This document shows, piece by piece, positions 23,298 to 33,050 of a DNA stretch of 64,000 nucleotides (the stretch's first letter is position 1; the number at the start of each line of letters is the position of its first letter). Source of the stretch: Ailurus styani (Eukaryota; Chordata; Mammalia; Carnivora; Ailuridae). The translations under genes were made by a program, and so were the position numbers. The stretch is from assembly GCA_002007465.1 (NCBI GenBank), contig LNAC01000032.1:2294286-2358285 (forward strand), written 5' to 3'. Under the pieces are notes generated by a model that saw only the letters and a list, made by a program, of their open reading frames with translations, ran no database searches and was not told the origin of the DNA.

Positions 23298-23340
23298 AAG
23301 AATAGGTGTTCAGTAAGCATTTGTAGAATGAATGAAATTT

Positions 23341-23530
23341 ACTGAACACTTTTCAGAGGATAAATCAAAGCTCATTAAACTTTATAGATATGAATCGGTG
23401 GTGTAGATCAAGCTAAATTCTTTATTTTAAAGATTAAAAAACTGAAGCTCTGAAAAGTTAAGTTATTTGCCCAAGACCAGCTAATTAGTAGCAGAACCAG
23501 ATCTAGGTCTCTTGACTAGTGAATCACTAA
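23341..23530 (-). mobile_element. MIR fragment, antisense
   Basis: AAAACTGAAGCTCTGAAAAGTTAAGTTATTTGCCCAAG and AGCAGAACCAGATCTAGGTCTC follow antisense MIR order. Confidence 0.7.
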
Positions 23531-25264
23531 AAGAATCAAAATGATAAAGAGATTAGATTAAACAATGCCTATGTCTCTTTTTGTCTTGAAGATGTTCTCT
23601 GTCTAATCATGAGGTATTGATAATTAGGAGAGTGGGAAACTTTGTCCTGGTCACTGTAGAGTTGGAAGGGACTCTTAAAGGTTTGTTTTAAGGGAGGTTC
23701 TTTTGCATTCGAATTACCCTTAAGTGGTACCAGTTGGCAAGCCACAAAGTGTCCACTAGCCAATATTATCACTAAAAATATTGCCTGTTTCCCCCAAGCT
23801 ATCTCTTTTCTTTGCAGAACTAGTAAACAAGTTATCCCTTTCCTTCATAGAGCTAGCTCCTTTGAGGTAGGAGACAACAAACTACAGCCTCAGCCCCCTT
23901 CCAGGCCCAAGAACAATCAAGATATAATTAAAGAGTCTCGACCCAATATTCAGATGGCTTAAGTCAATGTGTATGTCTAGTCCTTTTCTAACCTGGTTTC
24001 AGAAACTGGGCTTCTTGATTTTTGAGACCAAACCCTCACCCAATAGAACCCAATTCTGATTAGACCCTTGTTTTTCCCTTATTGGGCCTAAAATATATTT
24101 TTGATAATTGGCTTACTGCAAAATGCAAGAATAGAAAAAGTTGTCAGTCTACTCCCCCCCACCACCCTCCAATTCCACAGACATCACTAACTGATCACAG
24201 CATTCCTTCCTGTAGATTCTAGAAACAGCCTCAGGATCTTTCTCTGCCAAGCCGCCACATTCAAGAGTAAGCCTATTTGCCACAGCTTTATTCCTTTAAG
24301 AATCTGTCATTTGCTTCATTCTGGTTTTTCCTGAACTAGAACTAGAGTTCTATCAGTTCATAGGTCTCGCTGCCTGCCAAATGGCCCTTCTGATGCTGCG
24401 CACTGCCTACATGCCAAGATCAGCCTCCCAAAAGACACAGATTGTCGTCCCTTCCTTGAAGGAGTAATTTAGTAAAGGTCATTTGGGATCAAAACCAGAG
24501 AAGAACATCGATCTCATTCAGAATTCAAGGAAAGTTAGAGGTGTGTATGGAGTATAAGAATAAAAAGAAAAAGTATTAACTTCTTAAAGCCAGAAAAGGA
24601 ATTTGAAGAAAACCATAAGCAGAAATTTAGGGCCAGCATACATAGAAAGGGAACTAGAAAATAGAGAAACAAGACTATGATATAACAGATCAAGTAAATG
24701 GCTGGGTCGTGAGTAGGACAGAATTGTATAATCCGTTGTCCTTCTCTTATTATTGCCAGGAAGCTCAGAGTCAAACTTGCTGTCTGATAACAGTAGCTCT
24801 ATTAGCTGTTGTAACTAGACTGTCCTATACTCTCCTTCTTTTGGAGGCTTAATTTTTTGTTTTATTTGAAAAATATGAAGTGTGTTTAAATATACACACA
24901 TTATATATGTGTTAATTTTTGCCTTTTCCATTTATAATAAGCATGGATCAGCCTCCTTTTGAAAACCCAAGCTGAAAGCCCATAAGACTTTAGACATCCA
25001 CCCAGAAGGAGAAGGAGAAATTTAAAAAGTAGCAAGACATGAAAGGTAAGAAGTCTTCTGTTGACTCTCCTTAGTAGAGCTAAACAAGTCTTTGTTAGGT
25101 ATTGAGAGTGTGTTGAGCTCTGAAATGGATGATGTGAAGTGCATAAAACTGAAGAGGTGATCCAGGCCCTTAAGGAGATTATCATTGTGGGGAGAAATAC
25201 AGCTGTTCGTAAAACAAAACATCTGACTCACAATGGATATAGAGTGAGTGAGAGGTTATCCTAA
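23531..25264. other. No gene seen; weak repeat traces
   Basis: Mostly single copy. A possible decayed L2 trace lies at 25080-25250 (GAGATTATCATTGTGGGGAG). Open frames on the minus strand at 24535 and 24901 have no recognisable product. Confidence 0.4.
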
Positions 25265-25440
25265 CCAAGTGTGGGGCCCAGAAGAGCAGCAACTACAGCA
25301 TCCAAGTATTTGTTTGTCATGCAAATTCTCAGGCCCCACTTCAGACATACTGAATCAGAAACTCTGGGGTAGGGCCCAGGAGTCTGTGTTTTAATGAACA
25401 CTCCAGGTGATTCTGGTGGGCTGCAGTTTGAGAAACTCCA
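25265..25440. mobile_element. MER5-like hAT (Charlie) remnant
   Basis: TCAGGCCCCACTTCAGACATACTGAATCAGAAACTCTGG and CCAGGTGATTCTGGTGGGCTGCAGTTTGAGAA are the core of the MER5 non-autonomous hAT DNA transposon. The left inverted end is eroded. Confidence 0.8.
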
Positions 25441-25649
25441 ACCACAATATTCTCTGCAACGGATATCTCCACATTTCCCCCTCGTGTTCCTCCTATAGCA
25501 CTGGCCACACCGCACAACCCTACACAGTCCTGAAGAAAAGAAGTCAAAATGAAGCCACTTTGCTTAAACTCTATGCTAATATTTCCCTTTACAAAAGTTT
25601 TAGACTCAAATATTTAAACAGGAAACATTGTTTAAAATGGCATCAGCTC

Positions 25650-25857
25650 TGGAGCTCCTGGGTGGCTCAGTTGGTTAAGCCTCTGCCTTCGGCTCAGGTC
25701 ATGATCCCAGGGTCCTGGTATCAAGCCCCTCATCCGGTTCCCTGCTCAGTGGGAAGCCTACTTCTCCCTCTCCCACTCCCCCTGCTTGTGTTCCCTCTCT
25801 CTCTGTCTCTTTCTCTGTCAAATAAATAAATAAAATCTTTTAAATAAATAAATAAAT
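25650..25857 (+). mobile_element. CAN-SINE, recent
   Basis: Perfect 16-bp TSDs AAAATGGCATCAGCTC (25634-25649 and 25858-25873). Head is altered to GAGCTCCTGGGTGGCTCAG. Tail ends (AAAT)n. Confidence 0.97.
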
Positions 25858-25924
25858 AAAATGGCATCAGCTCAGGTGAAGATGGCCTATGCATCCGGAA
25901 AGAAGTGAATTCCATGAATAAAAA

Positions 25925-26160
25925 TGGCCGCACTTATTGATCATTTCCTGTGTGTTAGTTGATCTGCCATCCCCAAATGCCTCCACTCCCCCACAAAAAA
26001 GCCTATAAAGAAGAAAAAATTATCATTCCCAATGTATAGAGGAAAACATGGAAGCCAGGAACAGTCAAGTAACTTTCCGAAGACCCAAGAGTTTGTAAAT
26101 GGTAGACCAAGGTTTGAACCCGGGATCTATCTGAGCCCCAGACTCTGCCCTTTGCCACTC
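25925..26160 (-). mobile_element. MIR, antisense
   Basis: CTTATTGATCATTTCCTGTGTG, then CATTCCCAATGTATAGAGGAAAAC, CAGTCAAGTAACTTTCC and GTAGACCAAGGTTTGAACCCGGG: nearly the full MIR in antisense. Confidence 0.75.
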
Positions 26161-26694
26161 ACCTTCATGAAAGACATGAGCAATCTTCTGAGAGTGCCTC
26201 ACGGAGGCCTGAGTAATACTTCAGCCCAGCATCATGTTACCAACCTGACCACCAATTTGGTGAGCGTCACTTCATCATTATGTCTTCAGTGATTTTGTCA
26301 CTTGAAAAAGGAGAGATTCTGCTACTTACCACCTACTTCCCTGTGAACTGGAATGAATTGAGGTATGTGAAACTTTAGAGAACTAAGGACAAAAAGTGTT
26401 ATAAATAGTATTATTATAAGTAGCAATAAATCAGGTAAAGAATGTAATGTGCAAGTTGGAACATAAACTGGAATTAAGCCTCATAAATATAAAAGAACCC
26501 AAGGCATGCAGTTCTTTGAATTCTAACAGTAAAATGCTTAACCTAAATTTTTTATTAACAAGGTGTCCATATAGCCACCTCAGAAAGGCATAATTTGAGA
26601 AGTTTGGAGCAGGATAATCATCAGGAACATTTTTGAAAAGGTGGTTAAGCAGACATATATCTTTAATGTTTTTTAGGAAAAATTACAGGTGAAT
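26161..26694. other. No gene seen
   Basis: AT-rich single-copy DNA. Confidence 0.4.
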
Positions 26695-26900
26695 TTGACA
26701 GTTTGCTATATGCCAATGACAGTTTCTAAGCTCTTTACATTATTAATTTGTTTACTCTTCAGAACAATCTTACAAAGTAAGTCATATTATTATTTCCCAT
26801 TTTAAAGAGGGGAAACTGAAGGGAAGAGTTTATATGACTTGTAAGTAGCAAAGCCAGAATAAGAACTTAGGCAGTAAGTTACCATTTTTTAAATCTCTTC
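26695..26900 (-). mobile_element. MIR, antisense
   Basis: ATATGCCAATGACAGTTTCTAAGC, ATTTCCCATTTTAAAGAGGGGAAACTGAAG and AAGCCAGAATAAGAACTTAGGCAG follow the antisense MIR order. Confidence 0.75.
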
Positions 26901-27176
26901 CTCTTCTCCCATCAGCTTGTTCCGATTATCTCTCTTCTCTGTGTTTTTACCAACAGTATCTCTAGCTGGGCTCATGACTCAGAACTCTAGCAGTAGGTCA
27001 ATGAATTTGCAATAAAGTACAACAAAAAACAAAATACCACAATGACCATGACCTTTTCATTCTTGTCCAGTGAAGCCACCTACATAAGAATGTTAACCAA
27101 GCAGGTTTATGTCAAGGAATCTCAAAACAAGAAGTGAATATTTTGCCCTGGCACATAGTGTAACAAAAGGAACGCT

Positions 27177-27178
<2 letters not shown>

Positions 27179-27225
<47 letters not shown>

Positions 27226-27286
27226 TGTGCACACACATGCGTGTATATATATATAATATATATGCGTATGCACACACACATATATA
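27179..27286. repeat. Alternating purine-pyrimidine tract, (GT)n-(GC)n-(AC)n-(AT)n
   Basis: A 77-base run (27179-27255) alternates purine and pyrimidine without a break: about 17 GT, then GCGCGCGC, mixed GT/AC, and TATATATATA. After one phase slip a further 31 bases alternate to 27286. Frames reading Val-Cys or Thr-His repeats are artefacts of it. Confidence 0.97.
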
Positions 27287-27654
27287 GTCATCATATACAT
27301 GTATATACAATTGATACATATCTCTATTCTTTGTATTCAGTGATAACTGTTGCCCTTCACAACCTCACATGGTTCCTTCCTCTGGCAATTCTCACTCAAT
27401 TTCTCTTATCTAAAAACTCTGCCCCAAATTGATGCCTTTCAGATAAATTTCTCAATGTAATTCCATTTCAAAGTATTTTAGAAAATAAGTATTTTTGTTC
27501 TTAGAAATCAACTGAGTTTTGATCCTATGAAGCCCCAAGAAGGAAACAACTTGCCCAGCATAACTCGGTGGGTAATGAGCATGATTCTAAACCTCAGACC
27601 TGCCCTAAGGCCTGCTTTCCAAGAAACATCCCTGAATCTGAACAGAAAGTCAGC

Positions 27655-27745
27655 ACATGGGCTCTCCAACAGACCCTATGACCAGCCCCAGTTTCACTAC
27701 TTTCTAGATGTGTGACCTTTAGAATAATTTAGTCAGACATTACTA
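27655..27745 (+). mobile_element. MIR fragment
   Basis: ACATGGGCTCTCCAACAGAC and CACTACTTTCTAGATGTGTGACC correspond to the sense MIR 5' half. Confidence 0.6.
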
Positions 27746-27759
27746 TCAGAAAGAGATTA

Positions 27760-27873
27760 GGAGCACCTGGCTGGCTTAGTCGAAAGAGCGTATGACTCTT
27801 GATCTTGGAGTTTTGAGTTCAAGCCCCATGTTGGGCATAGAGATTACTCAAAAGTAAAATCCTTAAAAAAGAG
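27760..27873 (+). mobile_element. Older tRNA-Lys SINE subfamily
   Basis: Closely tRNA-like: GGCTTAGTCGAAAGAGC (A box), GACTCTTGATCTTGGAG (anticodon arm), GAGTTCAAGCCCC (B box). It lacks the C/T-rich segment of the young CAN-SINEs. Short TSD AGAGATTA on each side (27752-27759, 27874-27881). Confidence 0.85.
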
Positions 27874-28504
27874 AGAGATTAAAATATAGTTACTTGCGAA
27901 AGATATATGATTGTATACCTAGAAAAGCCAAAGAAATTCACTAAAATGCTATTTACATTCATAGATAAATTTTATCTTTCCTGATGCATGATAAACATGC
28001 AAGAACTAATAATATTCCTGTATACCAATAATAGCTAAAATAATAATGTCTAATTACAACTACAATGTTTAATTAATTTCTTCTCAAATAGCTACCAGAT
28101 ATATAAAATACTTACAGATTTAGCAAGGGATGTAAATTACTTATATTTTGAGAGATACTTAATTGGTTTGGTAGAAGAAGAAACATTTCGGCTTCTAAAT
28201 GGAAAAATTAGATATGTAAAAGATACCTGATTCCTCACACACACACAGTATGTATATATGTGTCTTTAATGCAATCCCAATCAAAAGCCCAGCAAGATTT
28301 TTACCAGTATTCTGAAAAATTAAAATTCATCTGGAGAAACAAATAGGTGAAACTATAAATAATATTTTCAAAAAGATGAGTAGGGGTAAAAGACAAATTT
28401 TATCAGATAGTAAAATATAGTATAAAGCAAAATCAAAACTGTGTTAGTTCTACAAAACTAGAGGTAATTCTAATGGACCTATATAGGAAGTTTGTCACAT
28501 AAGA

Positions 28505-28740
28505 CCAAATCAGAGAGGGAGACAGACCATAAGAGACTCTTAACTATAGGAAACATACTGAGTGGTGCTGGAGGGGAGGTGGGGCGATGGGGTAACTGGG
28601 TGATGGCATTAAGGAGGGCGTGCGATGTAATGAGCGCTGGGTGTTATATGCAACTGATGAATCAGTACATTCTACCTCTGAAACTAATAATATATTATAT
28701 GTTAATTAATAGAATTTAAATAAAATAAAAATTTTTAAAA
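28505..28740 (+). mobile_element. 5'-truncated carnivore L1 3' UTR inside old L1
   Basis: GAGAGGGAGACAGACCATAAGAGACTCTTAACT, GGGTGTTATATGCAACTGATGAATCA and CTACCTCTGAAACTAATAAT are carnivore L1 3' UTR. Diverged TSDs GGAAGTTTGTCACATAAG (from 28486) and GGAAACTTGTTACATGTAAG (from 28741). Confidence 0.85.
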
Positions 28741-28831
28741 GGAAACTTGTTACATGTAAGAATGTAATATATAGAAATTTAAAATATTTTTATAAATGAT
28801 ATTTACTGTCTTGTTAGAAATTAGAGAGAGA

Positions 28832-29010
28832 GGGCGCCTGGGTGGCTCAGTGGGTTAAAGCCTCTGCCTTCGGCTCAGGTCATGATCTCAGGGTCCTGGG
28901 ATCGAGGCCCATATCGGGCTCCCTGCTCGGCAGGGAGCCTGCTTCTCCCTCTCTCTCTGCCTGCCTCTGCCTACTTGTGATCTCTCTCTCTGTCAAATAA
29001 ATAAATAAAA

Positions 29011-29056
<46 letters not shown>
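28832..29056 (+). mobile_element. CAN-SINE, very young (42-A tail, perfect TSD)
   Basis: Perfect 16-bp TSDs AGAAATTAGAGAGAGA (28816-28831 and 29057-29072) and an uninterrupted run of 42 A at 29016-29057. Body is consensus-like, from GGCGCCTGGGTGGCTCAG to CTGTCAAATAAATAAATAAA. Long pure tails decay quickly, so this is probably the youngest insertion here. Confidence 0.97.
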
Positions 29057-29059
<3 letters not shown>

Positions 29060-29274
29060 AATTAGAGAGAGAAATAAACTTAAGTCAATACCTCACTCAA
29101 AACCCACATAAGTTCCAAGTGCTGTTAAGAGTTAATCAAAAATAAAAACTAGCACAAAAGAAGATCTAATCATAATCAAATATCAAGAGGAGTAATAACT
29201 TTGTAAGTTATTGAAGAAAATAGACAATATTTCCCTAAACAAAGACAGCTTTCCTTAAAAAACATTAACCTATA

Positions 29275-29380
29275 GGGGTGTCTGGCTGGCTCAGGTGGTA
29301 GAACATGTGACTCGATCTTGGGGTTGTGAGTTCAAGCCCCACCTTGGGCACAGAGCTTGGCTTTTCAAAAAAAACCTTTA
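29275..29380 (+). mobile_element. Older tRNA-Lys SINE subfamily
   Basis: GGCTGGCTCAGGTGGTAGAACATGTGACTCGATCTTGGGG and GAGTTCAAGCCCCACCTTGGGCACAG retain A and B box positions of tRNA-Lys. No clear TSD. Confidence 0.8.
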
Positions 29381-29548
29381 AAAAACCTTTAAGCCATAAA
29401 CATTAAAATAAAAAGGCAAATCGACTGAGGAAAACAATTTCAGTCAAAACAGCAAATGGTCATTTTTATATCATCTTCACAATATAAAAAGCCTGTTCGG
29501 ATCAGTTTTCGAATGGTGTTGAAGTAAAACTAAAATAAACTACATAGT

Positions 29549-29758
29549 GGTGCCTGGGTGGCTCAGTTGGTTAAGCATCTGCCTTAGGCTCTGGTCATGA
29601 TCCCAGGGATGGATCCCCGCAGGATGGAGCCCTGCATCAGGCTCCCTGCCCAGCAGGAAGCCTGCTTCTCCCTCTCCCATTCCCCCTGTTTGTGCTCCCT
29701 CTCTCGCTGTGTCTCTCTCTGTCAGATAAATAAATAAAATATTTTTAAAAATAAAAAT
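29549..29758 (+). mobile_element. CAN-SINE
   Basis: Body from GGTGCCTGGGTGGCTCAG to CAGATAAATAAATAAAAT. Imperfect TSDs AAAATAAACTACAT and AAAATAAATTATAT. A GGATGGATCCCCGCAGGATGG stretch is a local duplication within the SINE middle. Confidence 0.93.
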
Positions 29759-30078
29759 AAAATAAATTATATGAAGAACTCCCACACATAGACGAGAAAA
29801 TAATAAGGCCCTAATAAAGAATTAGGCAAAAGACAATTCATACAAAAAGAAATACAATTAATAAGCGTCAGTAGAAAAATATTAATATTGTTACTAATCA
29901 AAGAAATGAAAATTAAAGCAACAGTAGAGCACCATTTTCCAACTATAAAATTAACAAATACTGTTTTTCAATAAAAATACTCAGTGTTGGTGAGGTCATA
30001 ATGAAACCATACACTTACGTATTTCTGGTATCGAGGTAGAGATACATAAATACTTAAGCCATAAAAATGGAATTTATT

Positions 30079-30265
30079 GGGCACCCGTGTGGCTCAGTGG
30101 GTTAAGCCACTGCCTTTGGCTCGGGTCATGATCCCAGGGTCCTGGGATCGGAGCCCCACATCAGGCTCCCTGCTCAGCAGAGAGCCTGCTTCCCCCTCTC
30201 TCTGCCTGCCTCTCTGCCTACTTGTGATCTCTCTCTGTCAAATAAATAAATAAAATCTTTTTTAA
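30079..30265 (+). mobile_element. CAN-SINE
   Basis: TSD AAAAATGGAATTTA at 30063-30076 and 30266-30279. Head GGGCACCCGTGTGGCTCAG has lost the usual CCTGG. Carries the CTGCCTGCCTCTCTGCCTA segment. Confidence 0.95.
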
Positions 30266-30272
30266 AAAAATG

Positions 30273-30425
30273 GAATTTACTTGTGCAAAAAAAAAAACCT
30301 TAAAAACAAAAACTATAAGCACAAAGGTGTTTACAACAGTGGTGCATTNAATTTACTTGTGAAAAAAAAAAAACCTTAAAAACAAAAACTATAAGCACAA
30401 AGGTGTTTACAACAGTGGTGCATTT
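30273..30425. repeat. 76-bp direct duplication across a single N
   Basis: Copies at 30273-30348 and 30350-30425 share AATTTACTTGTG, the poly-A, CCTTAAAAACAAAAACTATAAGC and ACAACAGTGGTGCATT. The only N of the window (30349) lies between them. Most likely two overlapping contig ends joined without merging. Confidence 0.9.
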
Positions 30426-30559
30426 TTTAATAAAAATGTCAACGATTATCCAACTGTCTCAGCATACACTTCTTAAGGAGAGCTGTGTCTTACTCCCTGA
30501 CTTGCTGCTTCCTCACCTTCAGGCACCTCAGTGTTTCTCCCGAGCATGTATCTGTCACT

Positions 30560-30660
30560 GACGTGTCCCTCGCCTTTGGCCCAGGGCCAGACACATAGCT
30601 GGGGTTTAGTAATTATTGAATGAATGAATGAGTGAGTGAATGAATGCATGAATAAATTGA
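30560..30660 (+). mobile_element. L2 3' end
   Basis: CCAGGGCCAGACACATAGCTGGGG then TTAGTAATTATTGAATGAATGAATGAG is the sense L2 terminus, followed by extra GAATGAAT units. Confidence 0.7.
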
Positions 30661-31006
30661 TCAAATGAATCCATGTTAAAAAGTAGCAGATTGCGTTAGT
30701 ATGGCTCTTGATGAAATATGAACCTATTAATTTGCTAATTATGAAAATTATGTCGCGACTCGGAAATGCTTCAGGATAACAGTGCAAAGTGGGGGAAGAA
30801 ACAGAATACATAATTGCGCATATATTATGATAGTAACTAGATAATAGTTGTAGGCACATGGACAAACCCTGGAAGATAATATGTAAATTTAATAATTTTT
30901 TTTGTTGGAGTCCTGGGATTATGGATGTTTCAGTCTTTATCTTTTTTTCAAAATCATATTTAATTATCTCTTTTTATAACTATAAAAAGGCAGGGGGAAA
31001 AAATTC

Positions 31007-31235
31007 ACAGGCCTTGAGTTAGAACACTTGGGTATCAGTACCAACTCAACTATTTAATAGCTTTCTGACCTTGGACAAGTTACTGAAACGCTTTGAGCCT
31101 CAGTTTCCTTGTCTATTAAATGGGGACTGTAATAGCTACCTCTCACAGCTGTTTGTAAGGTACAAATAGCCTAATGCATGTGAAAGGATTTTATAAACTA
31201 TAAAGTGCTATATAAAAGTGACATCATTATTGCTA
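31007..31235 (+). mobile_element. MIR, nearly full length
   Basis: CTTTCTGACCTTGGACAAGTTACTGAAACG, CCTCAGTTTCCTTGTCTATTAAATGGGGA, AATAGCTACCTCTCACAGC and TAAAGTGCTATATAAAAG: the 5' half, core and 3' end are all present. Confidence 0.92.
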
Positions 31236-31299
31236 AAGTAGCCTCTGTTTCCTAAGAGAAATAACTTTTTATTTCCTCCAGACTGTTGACATTTAGTGA

Positions 31300-31362
31300 T
31301 TTACATACAATGCAAAAATCATATACAATTCCAATACAAAAATTACATACAATTCCAAAGTC
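31300..31362. repeat. Two diverged ~22-bp direct repeats
   Basis: CAAAAATCATATACAATTCCAA and CAAAAATTACATACAATTCCAA-like units lie side by side with ACATACAATG before them. Origin unknown. Confidence 0.75.
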
Positions 31363-31599
31363 ATCGAAACACACAACTAATACTGTCTCACAAGCTAATA
31401 CTGAACAAGCCCTAAATACTGGCCAATCAGGCACTGGTGGATTTCCAACTGGGTGGAAGGAACCTATGAGATGCTGGAAATCAATGAGACATAAACCCAA
31501 AGTGAAAGGCTTTCACCAGGCAATCAGATAAGGAAAGTCACAGAAAATCCATCGCTGACTTTTCAATATTAATTATTTAATTTTCAAACACCAAAAAAA

Positions 31600-31905
31600 A
31601 TATGAAAGGGAAAAGTCTCCTTCCCATTTCTGTCTCTGATGGCCCAGTCCTCTTGCTCCCATATGGTGACTATTATTACTTCATTATATGCCCTTCTAGG
31701 ATATTTTATGCACATGTAAGCAAACATAAGTGTTTATTTTTTTCCTTTTTAAAAAACTGTAACCATATATCTCTGTGCTATTTACATATTGGTACATAAA
31801 GAGGTTTCCTTATTCTTTCTTTTATAGCTGTGTGCTCTTCCACTGACTGGATGTCCCTTTATTTATCAGTCCCCTTTGACAGGACATCCAGGTTGTTTCC
31901 AGTCA
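31600..31905 (-). mobile_element. Probable old L1 3' UTR, antisense
   Basis: CTTCTAGGATATTTTATGCACATG, ATTTACATATTGGTACATAA, GACTGGATGTCCCTTTATTTATC and GGACATCCAGGTTGTTTCCAG resemble the antisense L1M/L1ME 3' region. Confidence 0.5.
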
Positions 31906-32139
31906 TTTGCTCTGCCCTCTGAGAAAGGAAGCTGTCATTCTGCCTTGATCAGTAACAATGAGACACGTGAGGGGAATGTGACCAGAGTGACCCCAACCTA
32001 GAGAGCCCATTTGCTTGCTTCTCTTTTGAACAATTGGACAGGACTTTGGAATCTGTTTAGTTATTTTTCTTGCCCTGGATCAAAACTATATGATTGGGAG
32101 AATCTATTTCAGTTAGACCTTTTCTTAAAAGTCAGTATA

Positions 32140-32310
32140 ATGCTATATATAGTTAAGCATCTAAAGCCAGACTACCCTGAGTTCAAGTGCTGGCTCTTCC
32201 CACTTACTATTCAAATTCTATCTCAAAGTAGAGGTGATAATAGTATATACCTCAAAAGGATTTATAAGGCTTAAGTGAGTTAGTATACCTATCAGTAGCA
32301 TCTTTCAGAA
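32140..32310 (+). mobile_element. MIR
   Basis: CTAAAGCCAGACTACCCTGAGTTCAAGTGCTGGCTC, then ATAATAGTATATACCTCAAAAGGATTTATAAGGCTTAAGTGAG, are the 5' half and post-core of MIR; the middle is decayed. Confidence 0.8.
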
Positions 32311-32370
32311 GGTATCTGGGAAGGAGCAACTGAAACAATAAAAGTGTCATTATCTCAAGAAATTATGCCC

Positions 32371-32570
32371 TAAATCAGTGTCTCTCAAAATGTGGTCTGT
32401 GGACCAGTACTATCACCCGGAAATGTGTAAGAAATGCAAACCTACTGAATCAGAAACTCAGAGGGAGGAACCCAGCAATCTGGGTTACTAAAGTAACCCA
32501 GGCTTACTAAAGTAAGCCTTCTAGGTAATTCTGATGCATGCTATGATCGAAGAACTATTGTTCTAAAATG
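32371..32570. mobile_element. MER5-like hAT remnant containing twin palindromes
   Basis: GTGTCTCTCAAAATGTGGTC, ACCTACTGAATCAGAAACTC, AGGTAATTCTGATGCATGCTATGATCGAAGAACTA form the MER5 frame. Two 18-base palindromes occupy 32482-32499 and 32501-32518. Confidence 0.75.
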
Positions 32571-32959
32571 TAGGGTTAGCAGCTGAGTGTGGTTTTAAAA
32601 CATTCAGATCAGAGAACACCTAAAAATCGTGCTCTTTGTGGGAGACCATGATGACATAGAAATCCATGCATTTTACTACTGGAAAATATGCCCATATTAC
32701 CTGTATGTCATTTTTTTATCTTAAAATATACATATGGAATTGTTTTCTTTTAAATCACATTTCCAAAGTTTTCATTTAGCATCCGTTTGCTACTAGTTCA
32801 GTAGCATTAATAGATTACATAGTAGCAGGTATCAATATTTAAACAAAAATATAGAGGAGGAAATTCAAAATTGAACAAAATTCTAACTTAAACTCACTCT
32901 ATAATTACAAAATGACACTTAACCACTATGATTTCATTTTCACCATTTTTTTCCAACCG

Positions 32960-33050
32960 TGTGTTCATTCAGCAAACATTTACTGACCATTTGGACGACA
33001 TTGTCAAAAATGTGTTGAGTGCTTGGAATTCTAGTGAATAAGACAGGCAG
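32960..33050 (-). mobile_element. L2 3' end, antisense
   Basis: GTTCATTCAGCAAACATTTACTGACC, TTGGAATTCTAGTGAATAAGACAGGC: short antisense L2 terminus. Confidence 0.6.

Larger units (their letters stand above)
27880..30450 (+). mobile_element. Old L1 body (ORF2 end), hosting five later insertions
   Basis: Decayed L1 ORF2 text is visible in several pieces: TGCAATCCCAATCAAAAGCCC and AAAATTCATCTGGAGAAAC near 28270-28345, AGACAATTCATACAAAAAGAAATAC near 29830, and ATGAAAATTAAAGCAACAGTAGAGCACCATTTT near 29907. The pieces are separated by one young L1 and four SINEs. The continuity across the inserts is the evidence for a single old element. No open frame survives. Confidence 0.7.

Noticed and set aside
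25407..25829. 140-codon plus-strand frame
   Set aside because: It runs from a MER5-like remnant into a CAN-SINE; the second half is SINE read-through.
27760..29380. tRNA-Lys-like genes at 27760 and 29275
   Set aside because: A and B boxes are present but the acceptor stem does not pair, and A-rich tails follow; these are SINEs.
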